Shown here in pieces: positions 8,466 through 18,600 of a stretch of 64,000 bases of DNA. This DNA is from Herbaspirillum sp. AP02 (lineage in GTDB: Bacteria; Pseudomonadota; Gammaproteobacteria; Burkholderiales; Burkholderiaceae_D). The stretch covers positions 1-64,000 of the forward strand of contig NZ_JADWMY010000014.1 in NCBI RefSeq assembly GCF_015767275.1, given 5' to 3'. The position numbers and the translations under genes were made by a program. The stretch's first letter is position 1, and every line of letters starts with the position of its first letter. A model generated the notes under the pieces. It worked only from the letters and a program-made list of their open reading frames with translations. It ran no database searches and was not told where the DNA came from.

Positions 8466-10747
8466 TGGAATACGTACCAGACCCAAACTTCAAGATTCCT
8501 CTGAACCGAGCATGGATTTGGTCCCTAAGTACGAGCGAACGAGAGCCAACCAAATACTATCGGGTGCTTGCCGAAGACAAGCGCTGGGTTCATGTTATCG
8601 AAATTGGCGAGTTTGTCGATGGCAATTACAAAATGCACCCCGCTCCTACAGACAAGAAGTTGCGCCGCGTTTGGCCTGCCGTGGATGCCTTACGCTGGGG
8701 CCGCACGGGTAAACTGAAAAGTAGAGACGTCGATACTTGGGCAATCCCGGAGGGGCTGAAAAATCCCAAGCCCAGAACTGAAAAGCTTGAATATTATTTC
8801 AGGCTAAAAAAGGTACTCGTCAAAAAACTTAAGCGGAAATTCGGCGAAGGGCTAGTGACCTGTAAAAAGACATTCTCTGACGCAGTTTCTTGGGCCACAT
8901 CCAAGGTTCCGCTCAGCCGTCCCACGGTCCGCTCCGCCATTGAAGCGGACCTCTTTTATGGGAATCACAAGAACGCCCAAGTTAACCAAGACTGGGTGAA
9001 AGGTGCAAAGGGTGTCGAGCGTCGTGGAAGGAGGCGAGCGGATGGAACCCTCATTTCGTCCGGTCGCAGAACTGACGCTCAGCGGATTAATCCGAAGACA
9101 AAGGTTCCGAGAAAGCCCGTTTCTAAGCGATTTCTGACGCTCTTACGAGCAGAGATAGTGAAACGCCTCAAGGGCGGCGAAGAATCAGCGGCTGTCATCT
9201 ATCGAGAATTTGTAGATAACTTTGTAGGCATTAATGGAAAAACAGACGCAGACAAATTCCCCGTACATCCGAAGCATTTGCCTAACGAAGACTATGGACT
9301 TGAACTAGCGCGCAAGATTGTCCGTGAAGAAAAGAACATTCTCCACCGCAAGCTTGACTATGTCCCACTAGACACAAGGGCACCCACAGGTGGTAGCGCT
9401 CGAGATATCGTTTACCAAGAGCTTTCGGTGTATGACATTGATGGCACCATAGCGGACAACTTCTTGCTCTATAAGGGTGAGAAGATTTCTATTGATGGAA
9501 TTGGGCGGCCAACGGTATTGCTCGCGGTTGACCGTGCCAGCGCCGCTATTGTCGGCTGGTACGTTACGTTCGGGTTCGAAGATAGCGATTCATATCTTTC
9601 GTGTGTCTTCAGCTCATATATGCCAAAAGACAAAGAACTGGAACGATGGGGAGTCCCTAATCTAAAAGGCATGGTATTTGGCTGCGCAAGTGCAATCTTC
9701 ATCGACCGCGGTCCAGGCGTATCCCTGAAAGTCCAGAAAGCAATCGTCGAACGCTTGAAAGCATGTACTCTAATTGCGGCTCCAAGAAATGCCAAGGGTA
9801 AAGGCCACGCAGAACAAGCCATGGGCTGGTTCCAGAAAGCACTATCCAAACTCCCTGGTTCTATCCATGGAACCGGAAATCCAGCAAAGGATAGGCAGCG
9901 ACGCAAGAATATCAAGAAGGGAGATGCTGTCTCTTTGGAAGAGTTCATGGCGGCCTTACTCACAGCTATTAGTGAGAGGAACTTGCGCCCCGTCTCAAGA
10001 AGGAGGCTAAGCATACCCATGCTTCTCCGACGAGTTCCACCGACTCCCTATCATATCTTCGAATTTAATAAAGCGAACCGCAAGGGAGATTTCAGCTGGG
10101 ATTGGCCAGAAGAGACCATCTACAAAAAGCTATGTGAGCCACACACGCGCGCAGTTCAGTCCGGAGGAATTGTTCGAGTCAACAGCATTTCCTATAGGAG
10201 CGATGTTCTGGAGCTTGATGCGGCGGACTATGCGCGGGAGCATCGCGGCAGGAAGTTAAAGGTCACCGCGCATTCCATCCCGAACGCACCCTTTGAACTT
10301 TGGTGGGAACGCACGCCGGGGACTGCAATTAGCCTGTATGCGACAGAGCACGTTAAGGTCGACTACGACGACCGTGCAGACTTTCTCAATAACTACCTGA
10401 ATAAGTTAGAAAAGGCATCTAAGTCTCTTTATAAGTACAACCAGGCAGTATCGCGCTACAAGACGAACAAGCTTGGGCGCTTGTCGGAAGCCAAGCAAGA
10501 GACTATCGACGAAACTGAAGAACGCTCCTCTTCTGCCGCCAGCGCTCCAGAACCACAAGGAGAGGTCGAATCGAGTGCCGCCCGCAGAATGATGAAAAAA
10601 GATAAGCAGAAAAGTGACCATGCAGCTGTAAAGAAACAACTCGGTATGCCCCCCTCTCCTCCGGACGAGCCAACTTCACATGAAGCCACGGTGTCCATTG
10701 AGAGTTCTATTCTGAATGACGCACAGGTTCTCTATAAGGACTATTGA
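8465..10747 (+). CDS. tnsB: TnsB-like DDE transposase
   Basis: This 760-residue integrase-fold (RNase H-like) transposase cuts and joins the 3' transposon ends. The catalytic core lies at about residues 320-500: first aspartate in YDIDGTIADNF, second in IFIDRGPG, and glutamate in GHAEQAMGWFQ. N-terminal HTH regions, needed to bind the repeated end sequences, precede it (about residues 100-240), and a basic C-terminal barrel and tail follow. The C-terminal tail is charged and low-complexity (EETEERSSSAASAPEPQGE), typical of the TnsC-interacting tail. The ATG at 8465 overlaps the tnsA stop. It is the last gene of the tns operon, and the 208 bp after it contain an inverted repeat and no gene. 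Confidence 0.85.
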   Translation: MEYVPDPNFKIPLNRAWIWSLSTSEREPTKYYRVLAEDKRWVHVIEIGEFVDGNYKMHPAPTDKKLRRVWPAVDALRWGRTGKLKSRDVDTWAIPEGLKNPKPRTEKLEYYFRLKKVLVKKLKRKFGEGLVTCKKTFSDAVSWATSKVPLSRPTVRSAIEADLFYGNHKNAQVNQDWVKGAKGVERRGRRRADGTLISSGRRTDAQRINPKTKVPRKPVSKRFLTLLRAEIVKRLKGGEESAAVIYREFVDNFVGINGKTDADKFPVHPKHLPNEDYGLELARKIVREEKNILHRKLDYVPLDTRAPTGGSARDIVYQELSVYDIDGTIADNFLLYKGEKISIDGIGRPTVLLAVDRASAAIVGWYVTFGFEDSDSYLSCVFSSYMPKDKELERWGVPNLKGMVFGCASAIFIDRGPGVSLKVQKAIVERLKACTLIAAPRNAKGKGHAEQAMGWFQKALSKLPGSIHGTGNPAKDRQRRKNIKKGDAVSLEEFMAALLTAISERNLRPVSRRRLSIPMLLRRVPPTPYHIFEFNKANRKGDFSWDWPEETIYKKLCEPHTRAVQSGGIVRVNSISYRSDVLELDAADYAREHRGRKLKVTAHSIPNAPFELWWERTPGTAISLYATEHVKVDYDDRADFLNNYLNKLEKASKSLYKYNQAVSRYKTNKLGRLSEAKQETIDETEERSSSAASAPEPQGEVESSAARRMMKKDKQKSDHAAVKKQLGMPPSPPDEPTSHEATVSIESSILNDAQVLYKDY

Positions 10748-10814
10748 TTGGCGTGGTTCGAAATTGTGCAGATAACGGCTCGGCCCGACCGTGGAACTGC
10801 CACTCCGTCATGAA

Positions 10815-10850
10815 AATTGCGTAAGATAACTGAAATTACCTTACACAATT
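10815..10850. terminator. Inverted repeat between convergent tnsB and HEPN genes
   Basis: AATTGCGTAAG (10815) and CTTACACAATT (10840) form an 11-bp inverted repeat with one mismatch and a 14-base loop. It sits between converging genes, so a bidirectional terminator is likely; a transposase-binding role cannot be excluded. Confidence 0.4.
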
Positions 10851-10955
10851 TCCACTTCTAAACCAATGATTTTATTGAACTTTTTTATCGCCGACGCCCC
10901 TCCGCCAGCATGGCGCGTAAACTTAACTCCATAGCAAACTGTACCGGGAAGCTAA

Positions 10956-11522
10956 CTAAGTAACCCCCAGTTCCTTCTTAAAGTCGATGGTTGGCTCTCT
11001 TGAGCCAAGGTCGAAACCGAATTCCAAGGGGTTGCCCCAAATCTGTTCAAGTGCAGAAAGTCCCGTTTGGATTATTTCTCTAAATTCGGTTCTGTAATCA
11101 GGCAAGTTGAACGGATTCGGGTAGTCCTCTCCGTTTCGATGCGCAATAAACTGATTTCGGTATTTCGTCTTAAAACCGTTTATTTGGGCCCTGTACTTTT
11201 TCAGAATGTCTGAACAATCTCTTGCGCGTTCAGCGAATTGCTTCGTCTTTCCCAAATCCTTAGTCATCGCTCGCATGGACCATGCACTACTGTCATCGTC
11301 CAGATTACAGATATGCAGAATCATCCCATTAGACAAATGACGTAACGCCGTAGCCTCCTCGAGTAGGAATTCTCGTGACTCGCTCTTCAAGCGTTCGCTT
11401 AGGTGCTCAACCTTTCTTTTGTAGCAGTAGGCAGAAAGAAGCAACTGGTACATCTCATCTTTTACGGGAGAAAATTTTCGTTTCAGTTGTTCATCCATAC
11501 TTTGACGTCTAAACGAGTTCAA
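10956..11522 (-). CDS. HEPN/AbiU2-like protein
   Basis: This all-helical protein of about 188 residues carries the motif RNQFIAHRNGED near residue 141. That is an R(x5)H motif with asparagine after the arginine, as in HEPN-fold RNases of the AbiU2 type. Such proteins often act as toxins or abortive-infection RNases. No obvious nucleotidyltransferase antitoxin partner lies beside it, so it may act alone. Start uncertain: MDEQLKRKF at 11498 is an alternative. It lies convergent to tnsB at the beginning of the cargo region. Confidence 0.6.
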   Translation of the reverse strand: MNSFRRQSMDEQLKRKFSPVKDEMYQLLLSAYCYKRKVEHLSERLKSESREFLLEEATALRHLSNGMILHICNLDDDSSAWSMRAMTKDLGKTKQFAERARDCSDILKKYRAQINGFKTKYRNQFIAHRNGEDYPNPFNLPDYRTEFREIIQTGLSALEQIWGNPLEFGFDLGSREPTIDFKKELGVT

Positions 11523-11582
11523 TTTATTTTGAAACGCTGAGCCTGAAAAGATTTTGGCCCGGCGCCGGCGTTCACTGATGCA

Positions 11583-12071
11583 TCAACCTTCTATAGCCAC
11601 AGCGATTTCACTCGGTGCAGCAACGACAGCTTTCGGCAGCGCTTTAGAGAGCCGCTGCCCATCTCGAGTGAAGCCAACTGCCTCGTAAAAGCGGTGCGCA
11701 CCTTCTCTCTGGTCGCCGCTCGTAACCTCGACCTTCACACAGCCGTTGGCCATAAACCATTCTTCCGCGGCGCCCATGAGCACCTTGCCTATGCCTATGC
11801 CTTGGCAACCGGCGTCAACCACCATACTGGTAATGCGACCAACGAAACCATCTGCGTGAAACATCGGCATGACGTGAAGACTGACGCATCCAACCAGGTG
11901 CTCGGCACTGGTAGCGACCAGAACCAGGTCTGTCGAACTTCCCTGCAATGCGGATAGGCGTCTTCCGACCTGTTCAGGCGTTGATTCATACCCCAGCTGC
12001 TGCATCAAGCCGGCGATTTCGACTGCGTCTTCATGGCAAGCATTACGGATATGTGGCGGCAAATCACTCAT
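11583..12071 (-). CDS. GNAT-family N-acetyltransferase
   Basis: This protein of about 162 residues has the GNAT core. Strand/loop TSMVVDAGCQGIGIGKVLM contains the acetyl-CoA pyrophosphate loop (Q-x-x-G-I-G), followed by VTSGDQREGAHRFYEAVGF. It transfers an acetyl group from acetyl-CoA to an unidentified amine. The open frame runs back to 12320 but the extension overlaps the divergent umuD-like remnant and looks spurious; ATG 12071 (MSDLPPHIRNA) or 12080 begins at the conserved domain. A LexA box lies about 50 bp upstream, so expression may be damage-inducible. Possible roles include antibiotic or toxin inactivation, but nothing in the sequence settles this. Confidence 0.75.
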   Translation of the reverse strand: MSDLPPHIRNACHEDAVEIAGLMQQLGYESTPEQVGRRLSALQGSSTDLVLVATSAEHLVGCVSLHVMPMFHADGFVGRITSMVVDAGCQGIGIGKVLMGAAEEWFMANGCVKVEVTSGDQREGAHRFYEAVGFTRDGQRLSKALPKAVVAAPSEIAVAIEG

Positions 12072-12123
12072 GGATTTCATCTCTGGCAAAACTGCTTCTG
12101 AATGCTGAAAGGTTTTGATTATA

Positions 12124-12139
12124 CTGTGTTTTTGTACAG
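12124..12139 (+). promoter_or_regulatory. LexA (SOS) box
   Basis: The sequence CTGT-N8-ACAG with a T-rich core (CTGTGTTTTTGTACAG) matches the proteobacterial LexA operator at every defining position. It is 20 bp upstream of the ATG of the umuD-like remnant and about 45-55 bp upstream of the divergent GNAT gene. Confidence 0.7.
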
Positions 12140-12158
12140 CATTATTTTGGCTATTCCC

Positions 12159-12415
12159 ATGGCAACAACCGCTCTCTCCACGCCCTACACTCTCGGGTGC
12201 CAGCAGCTCCCAGTGCCGGCAGCCACGTTTTATGAGCAGTCGTTCGCCACGCACATCTAGCAGAAAATCTCGGCGGGATTTCCTATCCGGCCGAATTGAT
12301 GAAGGCCTGGCCGGCGCCAAAGCCGAAAGCGGCCCCGAGGAACAAGCCGGCGGCGAAGAGAAAAGCAGACGCGAAAGCTGAAGAGAACTACCCGGAGACG
12401 GGGTCGCTGTTTTGA
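12159..12415 (+). pseudogene. Broken umuD-like (SOS mutagenesis) remnant
   Basis: The frame beginning at ATG 12159 (MATTALSTPYTLG...) runs 33 codons to a TAG and continues in the same frame as QKISAGFP. The next frame reads RIDEGL. ISAGFP followed by an acidic IDEGL stretch resembles the N-terminal cleavage region of UmuD (AGFPSPAxDYxEExLDL). The catalytic Ser-Lys domain is absent; downstream is a lysine/alanine/proline-rich tract ending at 12415. The LexA box immediately upstream supports the identification. The stretch to 12602 has no other gene. Confidence 0.45.
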
Positions 12416-12602
12416 ATTAAAGCACCTGAGTATTCAAGACGGCCGGAGGATAGACACCGGTAGGCCGCCAACCCGCCCTTAGATGAGAAGAACACCCGGA
12501 TGCAGCACTGATTCAACATTGGAGTCCTTAGTCACTACAATAATGGAAAATTACGTAACCAAAGCTTGAGTACGACGCACACTCCAACAAAGAGAAGAAG
12601 AT

Positions 12603-15600
12603 ATGGCCAGCGATGTGAGAAGTGACAATCAGGGGGCACCAGCTTCAAATGCCGGCGACCGATTTCATGAGCTATGGGCGCTTAGGAAGGCACTCTCCCT
12701 GGTCAGCCCTGAACCACAATACCAGGCGATGACTGTAGAAGGTGTTCCGTTCGCAGACGCTATCGCAAAAGACGGAAGCTGGGATGCGGTGGACGTCTGC
12801 CTTCTGAGCGGAGGTGAAACCTTGACGGAAGCAGTTTCCGTCGTATTTTCTCAGTTGAAGTATTCCACCACAGCGCCAAACGACAACTGGACCGTTTCCA
12901 GACTATGCAAAAACGACTCCAAAAAAGGAAATAACTCTCCATTTCGAAAGCTGGCGGATTCATTCAGAGCGGCTGAAAAGGCCAAAAAAGACGGCAATAC
13001 CAGTCTGCAATACAAAATTCAATTGGTAAGCAACCAGCCAATTAGTAAAGAGGTGCTGCTACTGTGCGGGAAAACTCCTCCCGCAGACTCTGTAGACGCC
13101 GCCGATACGGAAACAGAATCCGAAACGGAAGCGCAGAAAAAGCAAACGCTCCGGACAGCCACGGGCTTAACGAAAGCCGAATTTGCGAAGTTTTGTGAGC
13201 TCCTCGATTTCTCCGAATGTGGCTCTGCGCCTCTATTGGTGCAAGAAACCCAAGCCATTTTTGCCCTTGAGAAGCTCATTGCCGGCAATAGCGAATTTCC
13301 ATACCTCAAGCTGCTGCACTACATCAGCAACGAGATGATGCCGGAGCGCTCAAGAAATCCCATCACCGAAACAACAATCTTGTCACGGTTGGGTATCTCA
13401 TCCAAAGATGCAATTTATCCATGCCCTGCACGCATCACAGACACAACGTCTGCGGTTCAGCGTCAATCGGTGAAAGATACTGCACAAAAGCTTGCCGCTG
13501 GCACACAGTACCTTCTCGTGCATGGCGGCGCGGGGTGCGGAAAGACCACAACAGTGAGCCTGTTGGGAAGGTACCTTCCCTCTGGAAGTATCAGTATCGT
13601 CTACGACTGTTATGGTGGCGGCAGCTATCTCGATGCTAGCAATCCAAGGCATCGCCCCCAGGAGGCATTCACTCAGCTATCGAATGAAATTGCATCGCGA
13701 ATCGGTGTGCCTCGCCTCTTGCGAGTGCTCGAAGAAGAAAATGCGATTAAGGCATTCCGTCAACGTCTTGTCGATGCTGCCGACATCCTTCATAAAAGTA
13801 ACCCGGCAGCATTTCTGATGATTGTCGTTGATGCGGCCGACAACGCTGTCGCTGCAGCCAAGCGAAATGGCGAGCAGTGTTTCGTACACAGTTTCGTTAC
13901 GCTGCAAGATTTACCAAACAACGTCCGAATCGTCGTCAGCGCTCGCACCGCAAGACGAGACCAATTGAAGTTGCCGCCAGACTTCGTTCAATCAGAAATA
14001 TTGCCGTTCTCCCAACCCGAGACCAAAGAATATCTACGATTAAAAGGTATCAACGAAGAAGAAGCCTGGATAGATGAATTTCATAGGCTTACCGGCGGCG
14101 TTCCACGTATTCTCTCCTACGCCATTGAACTTCCAGGGGGACCGGCCTCGGCAATAAGCTATCTGCTACCGGAAGGAAAAAACCTCAGCCAGATTTTCGA
14201 GCTCACGGTAAGAAAAGCTTGGGAGCAAGGGGGGGGTGACGCTAACTCAATATCAGCGATGTGCGCAGCACTGATTGCACTTCCACGCCCTGTTCCCATG
14301 GAAGAGTTGGCCTACGCCATAGAGCTTTCTATAGGGCTGACGCAAGACTTATGCGCCGACTTGTCACCCACCCTGCGTGTAGATTCACAGCTTGTTTCGT
14401 TTGCCGACGAAGACTTTGAAGATTACGTAATCGCTCGTGGAGAAGAGAAACTATCCCAGGTTCGGACCAGGATAGCTACCAGGATGTTGGCCAACGCAGA
14501 GACCGACCCATATGCAGCGCGGCATGTAGTTTCTCTGCTTATTGACGCTCGCATGGAGAACGAAGCGCTCCAGGAGGCAATGAAAGAACCAAGCGACGTA
14601 CTCTTCCCTGACCCAGTCGTGCGTCGTCTATGCCAATTGGAACGCATGCATAGTTCATTGCGATTATGCAGTCGGACAGGCAATGGTAGTGAGGCCCTCT
14701 CTATCTTACTGATAGGAGCGGAAGGACTTCGCACCAGTGAGGCAATTACCAGCATGTTGACCAAGAATTTGCTACTCGCGACCAGATTTTCCAGAAGCGC
14801 AGTAGAAAAGCTTGTTCTGTGGGACCCAAAAAATTTCTCTTCCCAGGGGCCTGCCTTATGTCACTACATGGCAGAAGACGCACGAACCGGACAGATTTCT
14901 CGTGTCACAGCATCTAGGAAAGCATTCTCTGCATGGCAAGATGATATGCGCGAGGGCCGCAACCACGGAGACACGTCGAATCAACTAACAGTTGCCGATG
15001 TAGCTGCGTATTGCTACGCGCAATTGAAAACTGGCGGCAATAGTGCGCTAGACAAAGTTCTCACAAAGCTCAAAGATAACCGCCACAAGGTATTCATCGC
15101 ACTTGTTGACCATCTTCTCGACGAGCGCGCGCCCTCTCTACTGACCGAACTGCTTTCCCTCAACACCATCCGCATCGAGGAGAGGGTATGCGTCATTTCT
15201 CGCCTACTTAGACTTGGGAATGAAACCGACGTTAACACTGTTAGGTCACTTCTCCTGAACCTATCCTCAACGGGGCTACTTAGCATCCCCAAGGCAGAGG
15301 TAAGCTCCGAGTCAGGGGAGCTACAAAGTGACGCACTAGAGCTTTGTGAATATTTACTTCATCTTGGTTCATCAACGAACGACCTTTCGTCGCTGTTGAA
15401 GGCATGGGCCGAGTCATCTTCCCGGCAAGAGGAAAGTCAGAGCTATTACCAACGCCCTCACCCGCTCTCATTGAGGCTCGCGTGTCTATTAGCTGCGCTC
15501 CAAGGCAAAGAAATAAAGGCCCACGAGTTTCTTGGGCTCGAATCGCCGCCGGCGAGTCATTGGACAAATGAATCCAAAATATCCAAGGAAGAGCATTCAC

Positions 15601-18600
15601 GCCAAGCGGAGTCACATAGCTATTATTCAGCCGTAATTCCCTTCTATATTTCTCGGGCGAAGTTCATTGCCACTGGAAATCTTGACGACTTTCTTGGCGA
15701 AGGAAGCTCTAGTTGGCAACAGAAATTGCGCTCCTATGTTCAAAACGAACGCAAACCTGAACTACGCGGAATCGCTGTAGATGTCGTTCGCGCGGCAGCT
15801 TCAACGGCTGCAATATCGGAGGACAAGGCGGCTCATGTATTCGACCATGTTCGAGCACTCTTAGACTCCAAACTCTACCCATTTTCAGCCGAAAATATCT
15901 GTTCCATACTTCAGCCCTTCACTTGGAAGACGCCAAGCCACGGGCCATTAACTGCATACGCAAACGGTTGGCTAGAGAAAATCAACGCCGAGAGGAATTC
16001 GTCTTCTTCCAAGGCTAGTTCTTACCTAGCGTTTGCGCAATTGCTAATGACAGTTTCGCCTCAAACGTCGGCATCTTTCTTTTCCAAAGCCTTTGTGGTG
16101 CTAGAGGAGATTGACTACCACGAGATGTTTTTGCTCAGCATTTTTGACAGACTAAGCAGCGTCGTCGAAAACACTATCACCGATGTAGAAGCTCGCTCTG
16201 CAGCATATGCGCTCGCCTCCTTTGGCTCCGACGTTGCAGTAAAGTTGGAGGGATACGACCACTTCCCCTGGGAAAAACTGTCTCGCGCGATTGCACGGTT
16301 AAACGTGCCCATAGGTTTTGCACTTGCATCGCGATGGGAAGACGAAGGTCGGGGCATTGACACGGAGACCCTTCAGGTGATGCTTAGCGAAGGCATCCGA
16401 AATTCTAAAATTCCGGCGACCTATGCGACAGCTGCGAGATACCTCTCTGAAATGGCCAACGATGATTTAGTTTCGGCAGTTGTCGCTGCGGCTCGAGAGG
16501 AAGAACCGGGGAATCAGGTCTTAATCCGCGAAATGTTGGCCGAATGCGAGGCGCAATTAATTACATCGGCCCCGCAACTTAAACGAGATGAAGCTCTGAT
16601 AGCGATGTCGCCGACGGCGCCCCTGCAGCGCTGGACTCGCTACATCAAAGAGCGAGCAGAGTTTCTTTGCCACTTGCCTGACCCACTTCACGAAGACTCT
16701 TCCACAAGCGAATATGGTCGCGATAGGGAACGTCAACGACAAGACTTTATTGAAAGTCTGAGCTGGGGCACCTATGTTTTCGACTCTGCCAAAGCAATAC
16801 TAAACTTCGTCAACGAAGCAACTGCAAAAAGTCGCGAAAAACAAATCTCTTTCTACTTCGACACGGAGATATATCTACGGATTCGAGGTCTAGTCGCGGC
16901 TAATCATCAAACGGAATTTCTGGATTATCTTGCGCAGGAAATTCTGGAATCTGACTCAAACCTCATTTTCGCTGAAATACTCGCTAACTCGGTAACCGAA
17001 TGGCTAGGGTCGTCACCAATAGTTCAAGACTGGTGCCTCTCTAACATTCCGAATATTCTGTCCAAGAAACTGGCCATATTCGCGATAAGAATTTCAGGAA
17101 ACACGCCCGTAGAAAAGCTAATTGATAGCGCGTGCGTGACAGACGAGAAATTTTACAAAGCACTTTTGGCGGGCCTCGCTGAAATCGAAAACCTCGACGC
17201 CCGACTTGCGTACGAGCTTATTCAAACAATCGCGAGAGTCATTCCACCAAACGAGGTTAACACTTCACTCAATAGCTATCTAGCACGTCTTCTTGCTAGA
17301 ACGGAACCAAGCGACAGGCTCGAGTTAGACGACCTTCCCAAGGAAGTTCCAGATGCCTTCGCACGGCTGCTATATGCCAATCTTGGCGATGCTTTCTTGG
17401 CAGCGCGCTGGCGGGCAGCCCACGCAGTACGTGCATTGTTTGCACTGGAATGTGCGGACGTCGTTGACCAGCTCGTGGTTCGCTATGCGCAACATGACGA
17501 GGTGTCATTCCGAATTAAAGGCGCCGCCTTCTATTGGTCCGCCGCACGACTTTGGTTGCTTATCGCCATCTCCCGCGCTTGCGACGACAATCCTGCGTTT
17601 GCAGCTCGCTATAAAGACTTTCTTTTGTCGGTTCTGGCCGATGAAAATTACCCCCACCTGCTTGTGCGCAGATTCGCTCAAAAGGGACTTGAACGACTCT
17701 CCGCTGCAAGCGTTATCGAGCTCTCAGCGGCCCAATCCCTGAAGGTTCGTAACTCGTTTAAGTCTCCCTTTAAGAAGCAAAAGCGTAGCAAAAGGTCTGC
17801 ACGTAGCGATATTAGAGAAAATGCCGGCGCTAAAGAACGGCATTTCCACTTTAACTCAATGGATACCATCAAAAACTGGTATGCCCCCCGCGCCGACCTC
17901 TTTGCCGACGTATCGACTGCTGAATTTACAGACGAAGCAGAAAAATGGATTGTCGAGAAATGGGGAATCATCAATGCTCCATGGCAGTGGCTCGATGAGC
18001 CGCGACGGCACAAGCTTGAACGACACGGGGGCCGTACCTACCATAGCCAAGGAGTGATTCCCTCTGCTGAGCGGTATTCAACACACCTTGAGTGGCACGC
18101 TATGTGGTGCGCTGTTGGGTCTTTAATGTCCACGCATCCACTAAACAAGGGGGATTGGGAAGAGGACCCACTTGAGGAGGAGCTCCTTAGCTCAACCGTT
18201 ACCTGCACGCCAAATGTATGGCTTTCCGACTTGCGCTGCCCAAAGCCGCTTGAAGCGCGATTTTGGACATATCCAAAGCTTGATACGCCATGGCTACGAG
18301 GACCCACGTCTAGCGAAGTGCTCTCGATACTAGGCTTGAACAAAGAGACCGGGTGGATTTTGGCGAGCGGCAGCTATTATTGCTATTGGAAGACGTACGA
18401 AGAACGCATCGAAGTCTCCTCATGCCTGGTGAGCACAGATACATCCCGAGCGCTTCTTCGCGCCCTACAGACCTCAAATGATAGCCATGCTCACTATCTT
18501 CCAACCGGGGAAGGAAGAGATATTGACGAACCACCGTTCATCCTAGAGAGCTGGCTCGCAACGTCCAAAGGACACGAGGGGCTGGATGAATATGATAATG

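Noticed and set aside
1-10747. CRISPR-associated transposon
   Set aside because: Tn7-like genes are present but there is no Cas gene or array in the window; targeting is more likely through the TniQ/TnsD proteins.
12115-12381. 88-residue plus-strand open frame
   Set aside because: It begins inside the LexA region and runs through the remnant; the umuD-like frame and stop structure explain the sequence better.
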